DNA of 64,000 nt, from NCBI GenBank assembly GCA_023398815.1, contig JAEWRW010000064.1, positions 8,269 through 72,268 on the forward strand. The letters are read 5' to 3'. The position numbers were made by a program, and so were the translations under genes. How positions within the stretch are numbered: the stretch's first letter is position 1; each line of letters starts with the position of its first letter. Below, one piece after another: positions 57,097-64,000 of this stretch. The notes beneath the pieces are model-generated. The model was not told the DNA's origin and did no database searches. It worked only from the letters and a program-made list of their open reading frames with translations. The stretch comes from Bacillota bacterium (GTDB lineage Bacteria; Bacillota; Clostridia; Christensenellales; UMGS416).

Positions 57097-57197
57097 GGTG
57101 TTTCTCCCTTCCATCCTTCTCTATCTGTGGGTCCGCCAAGGCGGGCCTGGGTTCGTGTGCCACCCTGCGACTCCCGATGCCGGGTACAGCGGGCCGA

Positions 57198-58682
57198 TTA
57201 CTCCTCCTCCACCCAGCGGCGGGCGCGCTCCACCGCCCGGTGCCAACCCTGCATGCCGCCGGGGGCCAGGGGCCGGGGCGCAAATCGGGCGCCCTCCTGC
57301 CACAGGCGCTTCAGGTCCTCAGTGCCGCCAAAGACCCCCGCGCCAATGCCCGCCAGCGTGGCCGCGCCCAGGGCTGTCGTCTCCAGGCAGGCGGGCCGCA
57401 CCACCGGGGCACCCAAGAGATCGGCCTGAAATTGCATCAGAAACCCATTGGCCGAAGCGCCGCCGTCCACTTTGAGCGTCGTCAAGCCCACGCCCGCGTC
57501 GCCTCCCATGGCCTGCAGCACGTCGTTGCTCTGGTAGGCGATGGCTTCCAGCGCGGCGCGCACCACGTGGGCCCTCCCGGCCCCGCGCGTCAGGCCCACG
57601 ATGGTGCCCCGGGCGTACATATCCCACCAGGGCGCGCCTAGGCCGGTAAAGGCCGGCACCACATAGACCCCGGCGCTGTCGGGCACCGAGGTCGCCACCT
57701 CCTCGCTCTGGGCGGCGGTGGTGAGCAGGCCCATTTCATCCCTCAGCCACTGGATAACCGCGCCCCCCATGAAGACCGAGCCTTCCAGCGCGTAGGTCGG
57801 GCCGTGGCCCAGGTCCCACGCCACGGTGGTCAACAAGCGGTTTTGGCTGGGCACCGGCTTGTCCCCGGTGTTCATCAGCAAGAAGCACCCGGTACCGTAG
57901 GTGTTCTTGGCATCGCCGGGGGCAAAGCACGCCTGCCCAAAGAGCGCCGCGTGCTGGTCACCCGCCACGCCCAGGATGGGCACCTCCACCCCCAGCACGT
58001 CCCTCCGCAGGTGGCCAAAGTGCCCCACACAGGGCTGTACTTGCGGCAGCACGGCCCGTGGGATGTCAAAAAGACGCAGCAGTTCGTCGTCCCATTTGCC
58101 GGTGTGGATGTTGTAGAGCATGGTGCGCGCGGCGTTCGTCACGTCGGTGGCGTGTACTGCCCCGCCCGTTAGGTTCCAGATGAGCCAGCTGTCCACCGTG
58201 CCAAAGCACAGGCGGCCGGCCTCGGCGTCCCGCCGCGCACCGTCCACGTTGTCGAGGATCCATTTGAGTTTGCTGGCCGAGAAGTAGGCGTCGGCCACCA
58301 ACCCCGTGCGCGCGGTGATCTCGGGCTCCAGCCCGTCGCGCCGCAACCGCTCGCAAAAGTCCGCCGTGCGCCGGCACTGCCACACGATGGCGTTGTAGAC
58401 CGGTCGGCCGGTGCGGCGATCCCACAGCAGGGTCGTCTCCCGCTGGTTGGTAATGCCCACCGCCGCCACATCCCGCGCCTCAAAGCCGCCGCGAGCCAGC
58501 GCCTCACGCAGCACCTCGGTCTGGGTCGCCAGGATGTCAAAAGGATCATGCTCCACCCAGCCGGGCCGGGGGTAATGCTGCTTGAACTCCCGCTGGGCCC
58601 CAGCAACCGGCATCCCCCGCTCATCAAAGAGCAACGCACGAGAACTGGTGGTACCCTGGTCCAACGCCGCCAACAACCGCAT
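57198..58682 (-). CDS. glpK: Glycerol kinase
   Basis: This 494-residue FGGY kinase makes glycerol 3-phosphate. LDQGTTSSRALLFD, GWVEHDPFDIL, GITNQRETTLLWD, TGLVADAYFSASKLKWIL, GTVDSWLIWNLTGG, GDQHAALFGQ and GALEAIAY-type motifs are all present. ATG at 58682, with GGGAGGGG upstream. No glpF or glpD is adjacent. It precedes the tandem esterases on the same strand, which would fit use of glycerol released from esters. Confidence 0.95.
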   Translation of the reverse strand: MRLLAALDQGTTSSRALLFDERGMPVAGAQREFKQHYPRPGWVEHDPFDILATQTEVLREALARGGFEARDVAAVGITNQRETTLLWDRRTGRPVYNAIVWQCRRTADFCERLRRDGLEPEITARTGLVADAYFSASKLKWILDNVDGARRDAEAGRLCFGTVDSWLIWNLTGGAVHATDVTNAARTMLYNIHTGKWDDELLRLFDIPRAVLPQVQPCVGHFGHLRRDVLGVEVPILGVAGDQHAALFGQACFAPGDAKNTYGTGCFLLMNTGDKPVPSQNRLLTTVAWDLGHGPTYALEGSVFMGGAVIQWLRDEMGLLTTAAQSEEVATSVPDSAGVYVVPAFTGLGAPWWDMYARGTIVGLTRGAGRAHVVRAALEAIAYQSNDVLQAMGGDAGVGLTTLKVDGGASANGFLMQFQADLLGAPVVRPACLETTALGAATLAGIGAGVFGGTEDLKRLWQEGARFAPRPLAPGGMQGWHRAVERARRWVEEE

Positions 58683-58789
58683 GGCAACCCCTCCCACTGC
58701 ATGGATTTATTGCTATGTAGTATTGTATCGCAGCCCGGGGAAAAGAAAAAGTACCGATGCGCTGTATGAAGGCGGGGCTAGACAACGTG

Positions 58790-59240
58790 GACGTTTTGGG
58801 GCTACCCAAAACGTCCACAACCGACCGAGCTTACAGTCCTTTGCCTTTGGCAAAGGACTCGTCGCTGACAGGCGACGCCAAGCGAGGGCGGAGGTCAGCT
58901 GGAGCAACTACCCCAACCCAGTGCGAGCACCGGCAAAGCACTCGCTGTGCAGCAGCGCAAAGCGAGGGCGGAAGTCAGCTGGAATAACCACCCGCCCCAG
59001 TGCGAGCACCTGCAAAGCACTCGTCGCGCAGCGACGCCAAGCCGGTCGCATCTGTGATGCGACCAACCGACCGAGCTTACAGTGCTTTGCCTGCGGCAAA
59101 GCACTCGCTGCGCAGCAGCGCTAAGCGAGGACGGAAGGTCAGCTTAAACACCCACCCCGCCCCAGTGCGAGCACCTGCAAAGCACTCGCTGCACAGTAGC
59201 GCCAAGCGAGTACGGAGGTCAGTCGGAACAACCACCACAA
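58790..59240 (+). repeat. Array of three-way-junction element B
   Basis: Units start near 58818 and 59039 (full, the second with leader GGTCGCAT/ATGCGACC), with half units near 58925, 58998 and 59165. Hairpin b varies as AGTCCTTTGCC/GGCAAAGGACT and AGTGCTTTGCC/GGCAAAGCACT. Spacers repeat as CAGCTGGA..CAACC..CCAGTGCGAGCACC. Confidence 0.8.
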
Positions 59241-59282
59241 CCCATATTGGGCACAGATCATTAATTCGTGCGCATCACTGGA

Positions 59283-59680
59283 AGAGAAACGCGCTGCGCT
59301 AGGCAGTCCTTTTGAAGCGCAAAAGGACCCAAAACGCACCGGGCACCTTGGATGGGTGCCCAACCGTTCCACGCCGTGATGGCGTTGAGCATCAACGCCA
59401 TAGCCGCGGGATGCGGCGTAAGGCGTGAACGGAAGGCGCGGACGAGTTTCCTAGACCGGACGACTGGCACGGAGTGAGTAGCAGCGGCGGGTAACTCGCC
59501 TTTGTATTGCTGCGCAACACAAAGGCTCAAACATCCCCGCCCGCTGTCACCAAGTTTTCTGCCACCAGTCATCCGGGTGAAACTCAGAACGCGCCCGAAG
59601 GAACGGTACGCCTAACTTCCACCGCGCAGTCCAACCGCACTGCCCCTCCCCAAAATCTGGGGGAGGTGTTGGGGGAGGGT
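59283..59680 (+). repeat. Foldback element C with nested A, plus E hairpin
   Basis: GTCCTTTT/AAAAGGAC at 59306-59328, an A element at 59341-59432, arms GCGCGGACGAGTTTCC (59437-59452) and GGGTGAAACTC, inner hairpin GCCTTTGTATTGC/GCAACACAAAGGC (59498-59526) and E hairpin CCCCTCCCC/GGGGGAGG (59644-59667). From 59680 to 59977 there is another partial C arm (AAAACTCGAATGCGCC, 59730) and an AT-rich stretch that probably holds the kinase promoter (TAGAAT, 59877-59882). Confidence 0.75.
59341..59432 (+). repeat. Three-way-junction element A, nested in C
   Basis: Leader GGGCACC/GGGTGCCC with TTGGAT, outer CCGTTC-ACGCC/GGCGT-GAACGG, b ATGGCGTTGA/TCAACGCCAT, c GCCGC/GCGGC with GGGAT. It is inserted after CAAAACGC. 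Confidence 0.75.
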
Positions 59681-59977
59681 TCCCTGCGTGCGGGCTTTCG
59701 TCAGCTATCCGCCGCAGGTCATCGGTGGAAAAACTCGAATGCGCCCGAAGAGACGGTACACGCAGCGGCCTCAAAATGACACCAACCCAACGATTTGGCC
59801 TTATTCCTGACCTCTTCAACTGTCGAATTTTGTCTATTTACCAATTTTGGTTACATGTTTCCGCCTTATGATTGCATAGAATTGGATGAGTGTGTAAAAT
59901 AAATCCCGGAGTCTTCACACCAGCCCATCACCGTTACGATCATCCCAGTATTTGTCCGGCACGCAGGGGGTTGAGCT

Positions 59978-62089
59978 ATGGAGTGGTACTTCAGCCAGGA
60001 AGTTTCTTTATTGGATGGCAACATCGCCATTTTAACAGGCGGCTGCCTGCTGTTTTTCTTCGTCTATGGGGCGCTGCGGGTGCACAACCGCACGGTGTTG
60101 ACCTGGGCCGTGGGCTATGGGCTGGGCGTGTTGCTGCGGCTGGGCGTGCAGTTTTTTGAGGGCATCCCTCTCCTTTCGGCGGCACTCTTCTTGGGTTATA
60201 AGTTCTTCTTCACCGGCTTCTTGCTGGCAGGTTTTCTTCTGATGCTGGATCTGCGCCGGGGGCTTCGGCATCTGGGGCGCTTCTATCTCGTGTCGTCGGC
60301 ACTGCTGATGGCGGTGCTGGCAGTGCTGGAACCCGGCCATGCGCTGGTGGTCTGGTCAGCTTGGGTGGTGCTCTGCTATGGCGTATCCATGGCCATTGTG
60401 GCTCTTCCCACCCTGCGGTACGAGCGTGCCGCCAGTCACCTTCCCATACACCTTTCGCTGTTTTTCTACTTTCTTTTCTCGCTCTACACCAGCCTTCGGC
60501 TGTTTTCCTTCCACGCGCTGCCAAATCTGCCCCAGGTCTACACCCTAACTCTGCTGATGGTGACGGTCTCGCTGTGCATCCCGGTCATGCAGTGCGCGGT
60601 GTCCTCGGTGGTCAACACCCGTGTGCGCCTTGGGAACCTCGTGGAGAATACCTCCTACGGCCTGGCTTTTCTTTCGGAGTCCGGCACCCTGCTGGAGGTC
60701 AACGACAAGCTGCTGCAGATACTGGGTGTCCGCTGGAACCGCCGCCGCCATGGCCTGCCCCGGCCCGCTGACATTGGGCTCCATCACCTGCTGGAAGCCG
60801 GCACTGGGGAGATGGTCTTCCAACCCGCCGATGGGGCCGCGCCGCTGCGGCTGGCCATTACCGTCAAGCCCATCGGCCACCACCTGGGCGGCCAGCCCGG
60901 CATCTTCCTGCAGGTGGAGGACATCACTGAACAGCGCCGGGTACTGGAGGACATGGCCGCCCGCCATTACCAGATGAACCAGCTCTTTGAAATGGCCAAC
61001 GCCTGCGAGTTCAGTCGGGTGGATGACGCTCTGCTGGCCCCACGGCTGCTCCACCTTTTGGGCTTGGAGTGCGACGAAATCCCCTTCCTGGAGTTGGTGG
61101 ATCGCCTGCACCCCGACGACCGTAACAAACTCAACCACATCGTGGCCCGCGAGGAGCAACACATCGTAGCCAACCGGGAGCTGCGTTTGCGTCACGCCGA
61201 CGGGCACTACCTGTGGTTCCTGCTCAACTGGCAGGAGAGCCTGCAGGACGGCAAACCCCGCATCGTTGGCGTGGCCCTGTGCCTGGATGAACACAAGCGC
61301 ATGGAGCGGCGCATGGCTCAGAACGAAAAGCTGACGGCCCTGGGCCAGCTGGCCGGCGGCGTCGCCCACGACATGAACAACCACCTGATGACCATACAGA
61401 CGTCGCTCAACCTCATCAACCGCACCACGGACGAGGTGCAGCGGCGCAAATACTCCGGTTACATCCAGGAGGCCATCAACAACTCCACCTCCATGCTGCG
61501 AAGCCTGCTGAGCTTCTCTCGCGGGCAGCAGGAGGAACATGGAGACGTGCCCATGCAGCAGATGGTGGAGGTGACGCTGAGCCTACTGGAGCGGGCGCTT
61601 TCTATCAAGGTGCATCTGCACCACGAGGATGGGGCCGGCCCGGCGGTCATCGTGGGCAACTATTACGAGCTGCAAAATGCCCTGCTGAACCTGGGTCTCA
61701 ACGCCCGCGACGCCATGGGCCAGGGTGGCGACTTCACGGTGCGCTCCTGGCTGGCTGACGCCAACCCCGGCGTCTCTGACCATACCGGCCGCTGGTATAT
61801 GCTGAGCGTAACCGACACCGGCTGCGGCATGCCGCCCGACGTCCTCCACCACATCTTTGAGCCCTTCTTCACCACCAAGGCCGAGGGCAGCGGCAGTGGG
61901 CTGGGCCTCTCCATCACCTATGGCATCGTGCAGCGCCACGGCGGCACCATCACGGTGGACAGCGAACCGGGCGTGGGCACCTGCTTCACGCTGGCCTTCC
62001 CCCTGTCTGCCAAACAGCCTGTGGCACCCGAAGTGTGTGAACACAAAGCCGACGGCGATTCGCTCATACAGAAAGTGAGTGGTGGTTGA
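59978..62089 (+). CDS. Membrane PAS-domain sensor histidine kinase
   Basis: This 703-residue protein has about seven N-terminal transmembrane helices (residues 15-215, MASE-like), a PAS domain (about 222-320, ENTSYGLAFLSESGTLLEVN), a second PAS with PAC (about 335-445, LHPDDRNKLNHIV, WFLLNWQESLQDGKPRIVGVALCLDEHKRME) and a HisKA-type domain with the phospho-His in GGVAHDMNNHL (His464). The ATPase domain carries the N box NALLNLGLNARDAM, DTGCGM, FEPFFTTK and GSGLGLSITYG. No response regulator is adjacent, so it is an orphan. ATG at 59978; no strong ribosome-binding site. An A element starts at its stop codon. Confidence 0.9.
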   Translation: MEWYFSQEVSLLDGNIAILTGGCLLFFFVYGALRVHNRTVLTWAVGYGLGVLLRLGVQFFEGIPLLSAALFLGYKFFFTGFLLAGFLLMLDLRRGLRHLGRFYLVSSALLMAVLAVLEPGHALVVWSAWVVLCYGVSMAIVALPTLRYERAASHLPIHLSLFFYFLFSLYTSLRLFSFHALPNLPQVYTLTLLMVTVSLCIPVMQCAVSSVVNTRVRLGNLVENTSYGLAFLSESGTLLEVNDKLLQILGVRWNRRRHGLPRPADIGLHHLLEAGTGEMVFQPADGAAPLRLAITVKPIGHHLGGQPGIFLQVEDITEQRRVLEDMAARHYQMNQLFEMANACEFSRVDDALLAPRLLHLLGLECDEIPFLELVDRLHPDDRNKLNHIVAREEQHIVANRELRLRHADGHYLWFLLNWQESLQDGKPRIVGVALCLDEHKRMERRMAQNEKLTALGQLAGGVAHDMNNHLMTIQTSLNLINRTTDEVQRRKYSGYIQEAINNSTSMLRSLLSFSRGQQEEHGDVPMQQMVEVTLSLLERALSIKVHLHHEDGAGPAVIVGNYYELQNALLNLGLNARDAMGQGGDFTVRSWLADANPGVSDHTGRWYMLSVTDTGCGMPPDVLHHIFEPFFTTKAEGSGSGLGLSITYGIVQRHGGTITVDSEPGVGTCFTLAFPLSAKQPVAPEVCEHKADGDSLIQKVSGG

Positions 62090-62178
62090 GTGCGCCGGAT
62101 GCGCACTCGACCGTACGAGCCGTAATGGATTTCGTAAGAAATCCATAGCGCCTGGATGGCGCGTAAGGCGAAGTACGG
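62088..62178 (+). repeat. Element A abutting the kinase stop codon
   Basis: The leader hairpin GAGTGCGC/GCGCACTC with loop CGGAT starts inside the TGA. Outer CCGTAC/GTACGG, b ATGGATTTC/GAAATCCAT, c GCGCC/GGCGC with TGGAT. Confidence 0.75.
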
Positions 62179-62189
62179 CATAGACGTTG

Positions 62190-62525
62190 GAACGGCCACC
62201 TCAACCCGTGCGTGCGCTAGCAAAGGACTCGTTGCATAGCAACGCCAAGCGAGGGCGGAGGGCAAGCCGGAGCAACCACACCAACCCATGCGAGCGCCAG
62301 CAAGGCATTCACCACATAGTGGCGCAAGCGCCCGGTCGCATCTGTGATGCGACCAACCGTACAAGCTTACAGTGACCGGGTGCGCTGGATGCGCACCCAA
62401 CCGTTTCGCACCGTGAGGGTGTTACACAGTTACGCCCTAGCCGCCGGATGCGGCGTAAGGTGCGAACGGCCAGCGTCAGAAAAGCACTCGTCGCACCAGC
62501 GACGCAAGCGCCGTACGGAGCCACC
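62190..62525 (+). repeat. B elements with a nested A
   Basis: Half units near 62218 and 62300 are followed by a full unit whose leader is GGTCGCAT/ATGCGACC (62334-62354). Its hairpin b is split after CTTACAGTG by an A element (62378-62469) and resumes with AAAAGCACTCGTCGC, ending CAAGCGCCGTACGG. Confidence 0.7.
62378..62469 (+). repeat. Element A nested in B
   Basis: Leader GGGTGCGC/GCGCACCC with loop TGGAT, outer CCGTTTCGCACC/GGTGCGAACGG, b GAGGGTGT/ACGCCCT (with a G-U pair), c GCCGC/GCGGC with loop CGGAT. Confidence 0.7.
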
Positions 62526-62627
62526 GCCAATATAATAGCGTCATCTGTTTAGAGCACCCCCTCCCCATTCGTCGGCGTAAGGTAAATATCGGAAAAGACA
62601 CAGCGCACCAATCGAATACTATATGAG

Positions 62628-62850
62628 AAACGCGCTGCGCTGGGCGGCACTTTTGGATGGCGCCAAAAGTGCCCAAAAACGCCTAGGCGCGGACGAGTTT
62701 CCTAGACCGGGCGGCCGGCACGAGGTTAAGTGGCAGAGGGCGGTAACTCGCCTTTCCTTATTCTCCGCAACGGAAAGACTCAAACATCCCGCCCCTCTGT
62801 CGCCAGCTACCTGCCGCCGATCGCCCGGGAGAAACTCGAACGCGCGCCGA
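62628..62850 (+). repeat. Foldback element C
   Basis: GGCACTTTTG/CAAAAGTGCC (62645-62674), arms GCGCGGACGAGTTTCC and GAGAAACTCGAACGCGC, inner hairpin CCTTTCC/GGAAAG (62751-62778). Confidence 0.75.
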
Positions 62851-63128
62851 GAGTACGAAGAACGACCCAAAACGTTCAAAGGGATTCTCCCTTTGAATCC
62901 CCACTTCATCTTCTCACGACCAGTGCCACCGCCCAAGCACCGTCTTTGTCCCCATCCACCCCATGCCGCCCGCGCTGTGTCTCCGCACCCACACACTACC
63001 CGTGCGCCGCCGTAGCCGGCAACCCGTTTATGGTCGTGCGCTCCCAACGGTGGCAGACGCGAAGCGGATGCCGCCAGGAGTCTTCTTCTTCTCTCTTAAA
63101 ATCGTCGTAGTCGTAGGGCGTGTGCAGA

Positions 63129-63439
63129 TGTGGAAAACTGAAAAAAACCAGGCAATCGCGCGGGTTCCAGCCCAAAATCTTTCCCCAGGGCTGTGGATGA
63201 CGGGTGGGTCGCTCGGCGGGGTTGTACCCACACAAGCCGACGCGCTTCCCGCCTGCCTGCCGTCAGGTGACAAAAAGAGGCTTCCATTCGGGCCGTTTTC
63301 CACCAAGTTATGCAAACTGTGGAGAACGGCGCGGGGGACGGCTGTGAATGGCCCATGCACAGCGCTTTTCATAACCCCCGCAATGCCAGTCCACACCGGG
63401 GGTGAGGTTGTTCACAGCTCTGTGGATAACTGTGGATAA
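63129..63439. other. DnaA-box cluster, candidate replication origin
   Basis: Two perfect minus-strand DnaA boxes (TTATCCACA) occur at 63421-63429 and 63431-63439, 10 bp apart. A TTTTCCACA box is at 63129-63137. One-mismatch boxes are at 63192-63200, 63296-63304 and 63318-63326. The 62850-63490 region has no gene. Proximity to parS sites, noc-parAB and bofA supports an origin or a DnaA-controlled region. An obvious AT-rich unwinding element is not seen by eye, and dnaA is not in the window. Confidence 0.55.
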
Positions 63440-63493
63440 CTGTGTAAATGGGGTGGCCGTTTCTGTCGATTTGGCGCGGGGGGATGTGGATGG

Positions 63494-63760
63494 CTACAAC
63501 ACCAACGGCAGCAACGCCACCAACACCGCGCCCGGCACCCCCAGTACCCCCGCACACAGCGCCGTGATGCCATTGACCGCGATCGTGAGGTGCAGCGCCT
63601 GGCTCATCAAATCCAGCGCCAAAAGCACCACCCCGCCAAAGAAGGCGTTGAGAAGCAGGCGGCTCAAGAATTTGAAGGGCACGAGCAGCAGCCAGCCCAC
63701 GAAGTAGAGCGCCGCCAGCCCCAGCGCGTAGGCGAGCAACAGTTCCAGATGCAATGCCAT
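63494..63760 (-). CDS. bofA: Pro-sigma-K processing inhibitor BofA family protein
   Basis: This 88-residue membrane protein has two to three hydrophobic helices and the BofA signature (LLNAFFGGVVLLALDLMSQALHL, VNGITALCAGVLGVPGAVLVALL). In Bacillus it inhibits the SpoIVFB protease in the mother cell until late sporulation. ATG at 63760 is chosen because GGAGG lies eight bases upstream; the ATG at 63766 would touch it. A GGTTATGTATACAACC near-palindrome sits just upstream (63774-63789), with a TATACAT on the minus strand that might belong to a sporulation promoter. It faces the DnaA boxes. Confidence 0.85.
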   Translation of the reverse strand: MALHLELLLAYALGLAALYFVGWLLLVPFKFLSRLLLNAFFGGVVLLALDLMSQALHLTIAVNGITALCAGVLGVPGAVLVALLPLVL

Positions 63761-63784
63761 GGTCATCCCCTCCGGTTATGTATA

Positions 63785-64000
63785 CAACCGAAGGGTGAAC
63801 AATATGCGCTGCGCTTTCGCGGCTGCCGCTTATGGCGACAGCCGCGAGTTAGGAGTGCTCGTCACGAGCACAGAATCGCCCCGCGACGTACACGCCGCCG
63901 CGGGGCATTTTGGTTGCGCGGGTCGTGCGGGGTTTTTACGGGGAAACGCCGTGTGCGGAGAAGGGGCCAAGTGCCACGAGCAAATTGCTGCGTGCCACGG
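63785..64000 (+). repeat. Terminator element D, upstream of bofA
   Basis: Near-stop hairpin CGCGGCTGcCGC/GCGACAGCCGCG (63819-63846), GAGTTAGGAGTGCTCGTCAC, terminator hairpin GCCCCGCGAC/GCCGCGGGGC with CGTACAC in the loop (63878-63906) then ATTTTGG, and the tail AGTGCCACG. No plus-strand gene ends here, so this copy is not in its usual place. Confidence 0.6.

Noticed and set aside
58582..59124. Long open frames through the B array and C elements, for example 16458-17057 and 62730-63110
   Set aside because: They arise from GC-rich hairpin repeats and occur on both strands, with no ribosome-binding sites and no recognisable protein.

Overview
The window is a GC-rich chromosome segment from a spore-forming, probably anaerobic member of the Firmicutes (Clostridia; an Oscillospirales-like lineage is my guess). 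The evidence is bofA (sporulation), the rapZ-yvcK pair, noc-rsmG-parB-parA with two parS sites, a 2-oxoacid:ferredoxin oxidoreductase, butyrate kinase and an 8Fe-type ferredoxin. The gene set (mnmG, rsmG, noc, parAB, radC, bofA), parS sites at 50.9 and 52.3 kb and a DnaA-box cluster at 63.1-63.4 kb place it close to the replication origin.

Layout. 0-2.3 kb: AT-richer accessory genes and a frameshifted lipoprotein. 2.5-7.9 kb: a glycoside hydrolase and korAB, with a cysteine-rich small-domain gene running in frame into korA. 8-12 kb: a DUF3267 protease-like membrane protein, butyrate kinase and an AT-rich islet bounded by two 186-bp direct repeats, each encoding a 29-residue membrane peptide. 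12-17 kb: a thioesterase, a TetR/DUF998 pair, an acetyltransferase and Cu/Zn-SOD. 17.4-26.2 kb: the usual murB-PHP-rapZ-yvcK cluster, split by about 4.9 kb of accessory genes. 26.8-39 kb: an L,D-transpeptidase, metallo-hydrolases, an RNA methyltransferase, two adjacent uracil-DNA glycosylase-family genes and an SDR. 39.9-53 kb: a surface protein, mnmG, NUDIX, radC, ferredoxin, noc-rsmG-parB-parA and an aminotransferase. 52.4-58.7 kb: two APH-type kinases, a DOPA-dioxygenase-like gene, tandem esterases and glpK. 60-64 kb: a membrane histidine kinase, the DnaA-box region and bofA.

The most striking content lies between the genes. Nearly every gap longer than 300 bp is filled by a few families of highly structured repeats. 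Families A and B (about 90-100 bp) fold as a leader hairpin followed by a three-way junction. Family C (about 220 bp) is a long foldback with an internal hairpin. E is a small C-rich/G-rich hairpin. D carries a strong terminator hairpin and usually sits directly after a stop codon. Across copies the stems change in sequence but stay complementary, so secondary structure, in RNA or single-stranded DNA, appears to be under selection. A elements are nested inside C and B elements, have entered one gene in frame (7675-7767) and supply the last codons of mnmG. A separate 165-bp MITE-like pair abuts stop codons. I do not recognise these families as described ones, and no transposase for them is present in the window.

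All coordinates and alignments were made by eye. No database search or folding program was run.
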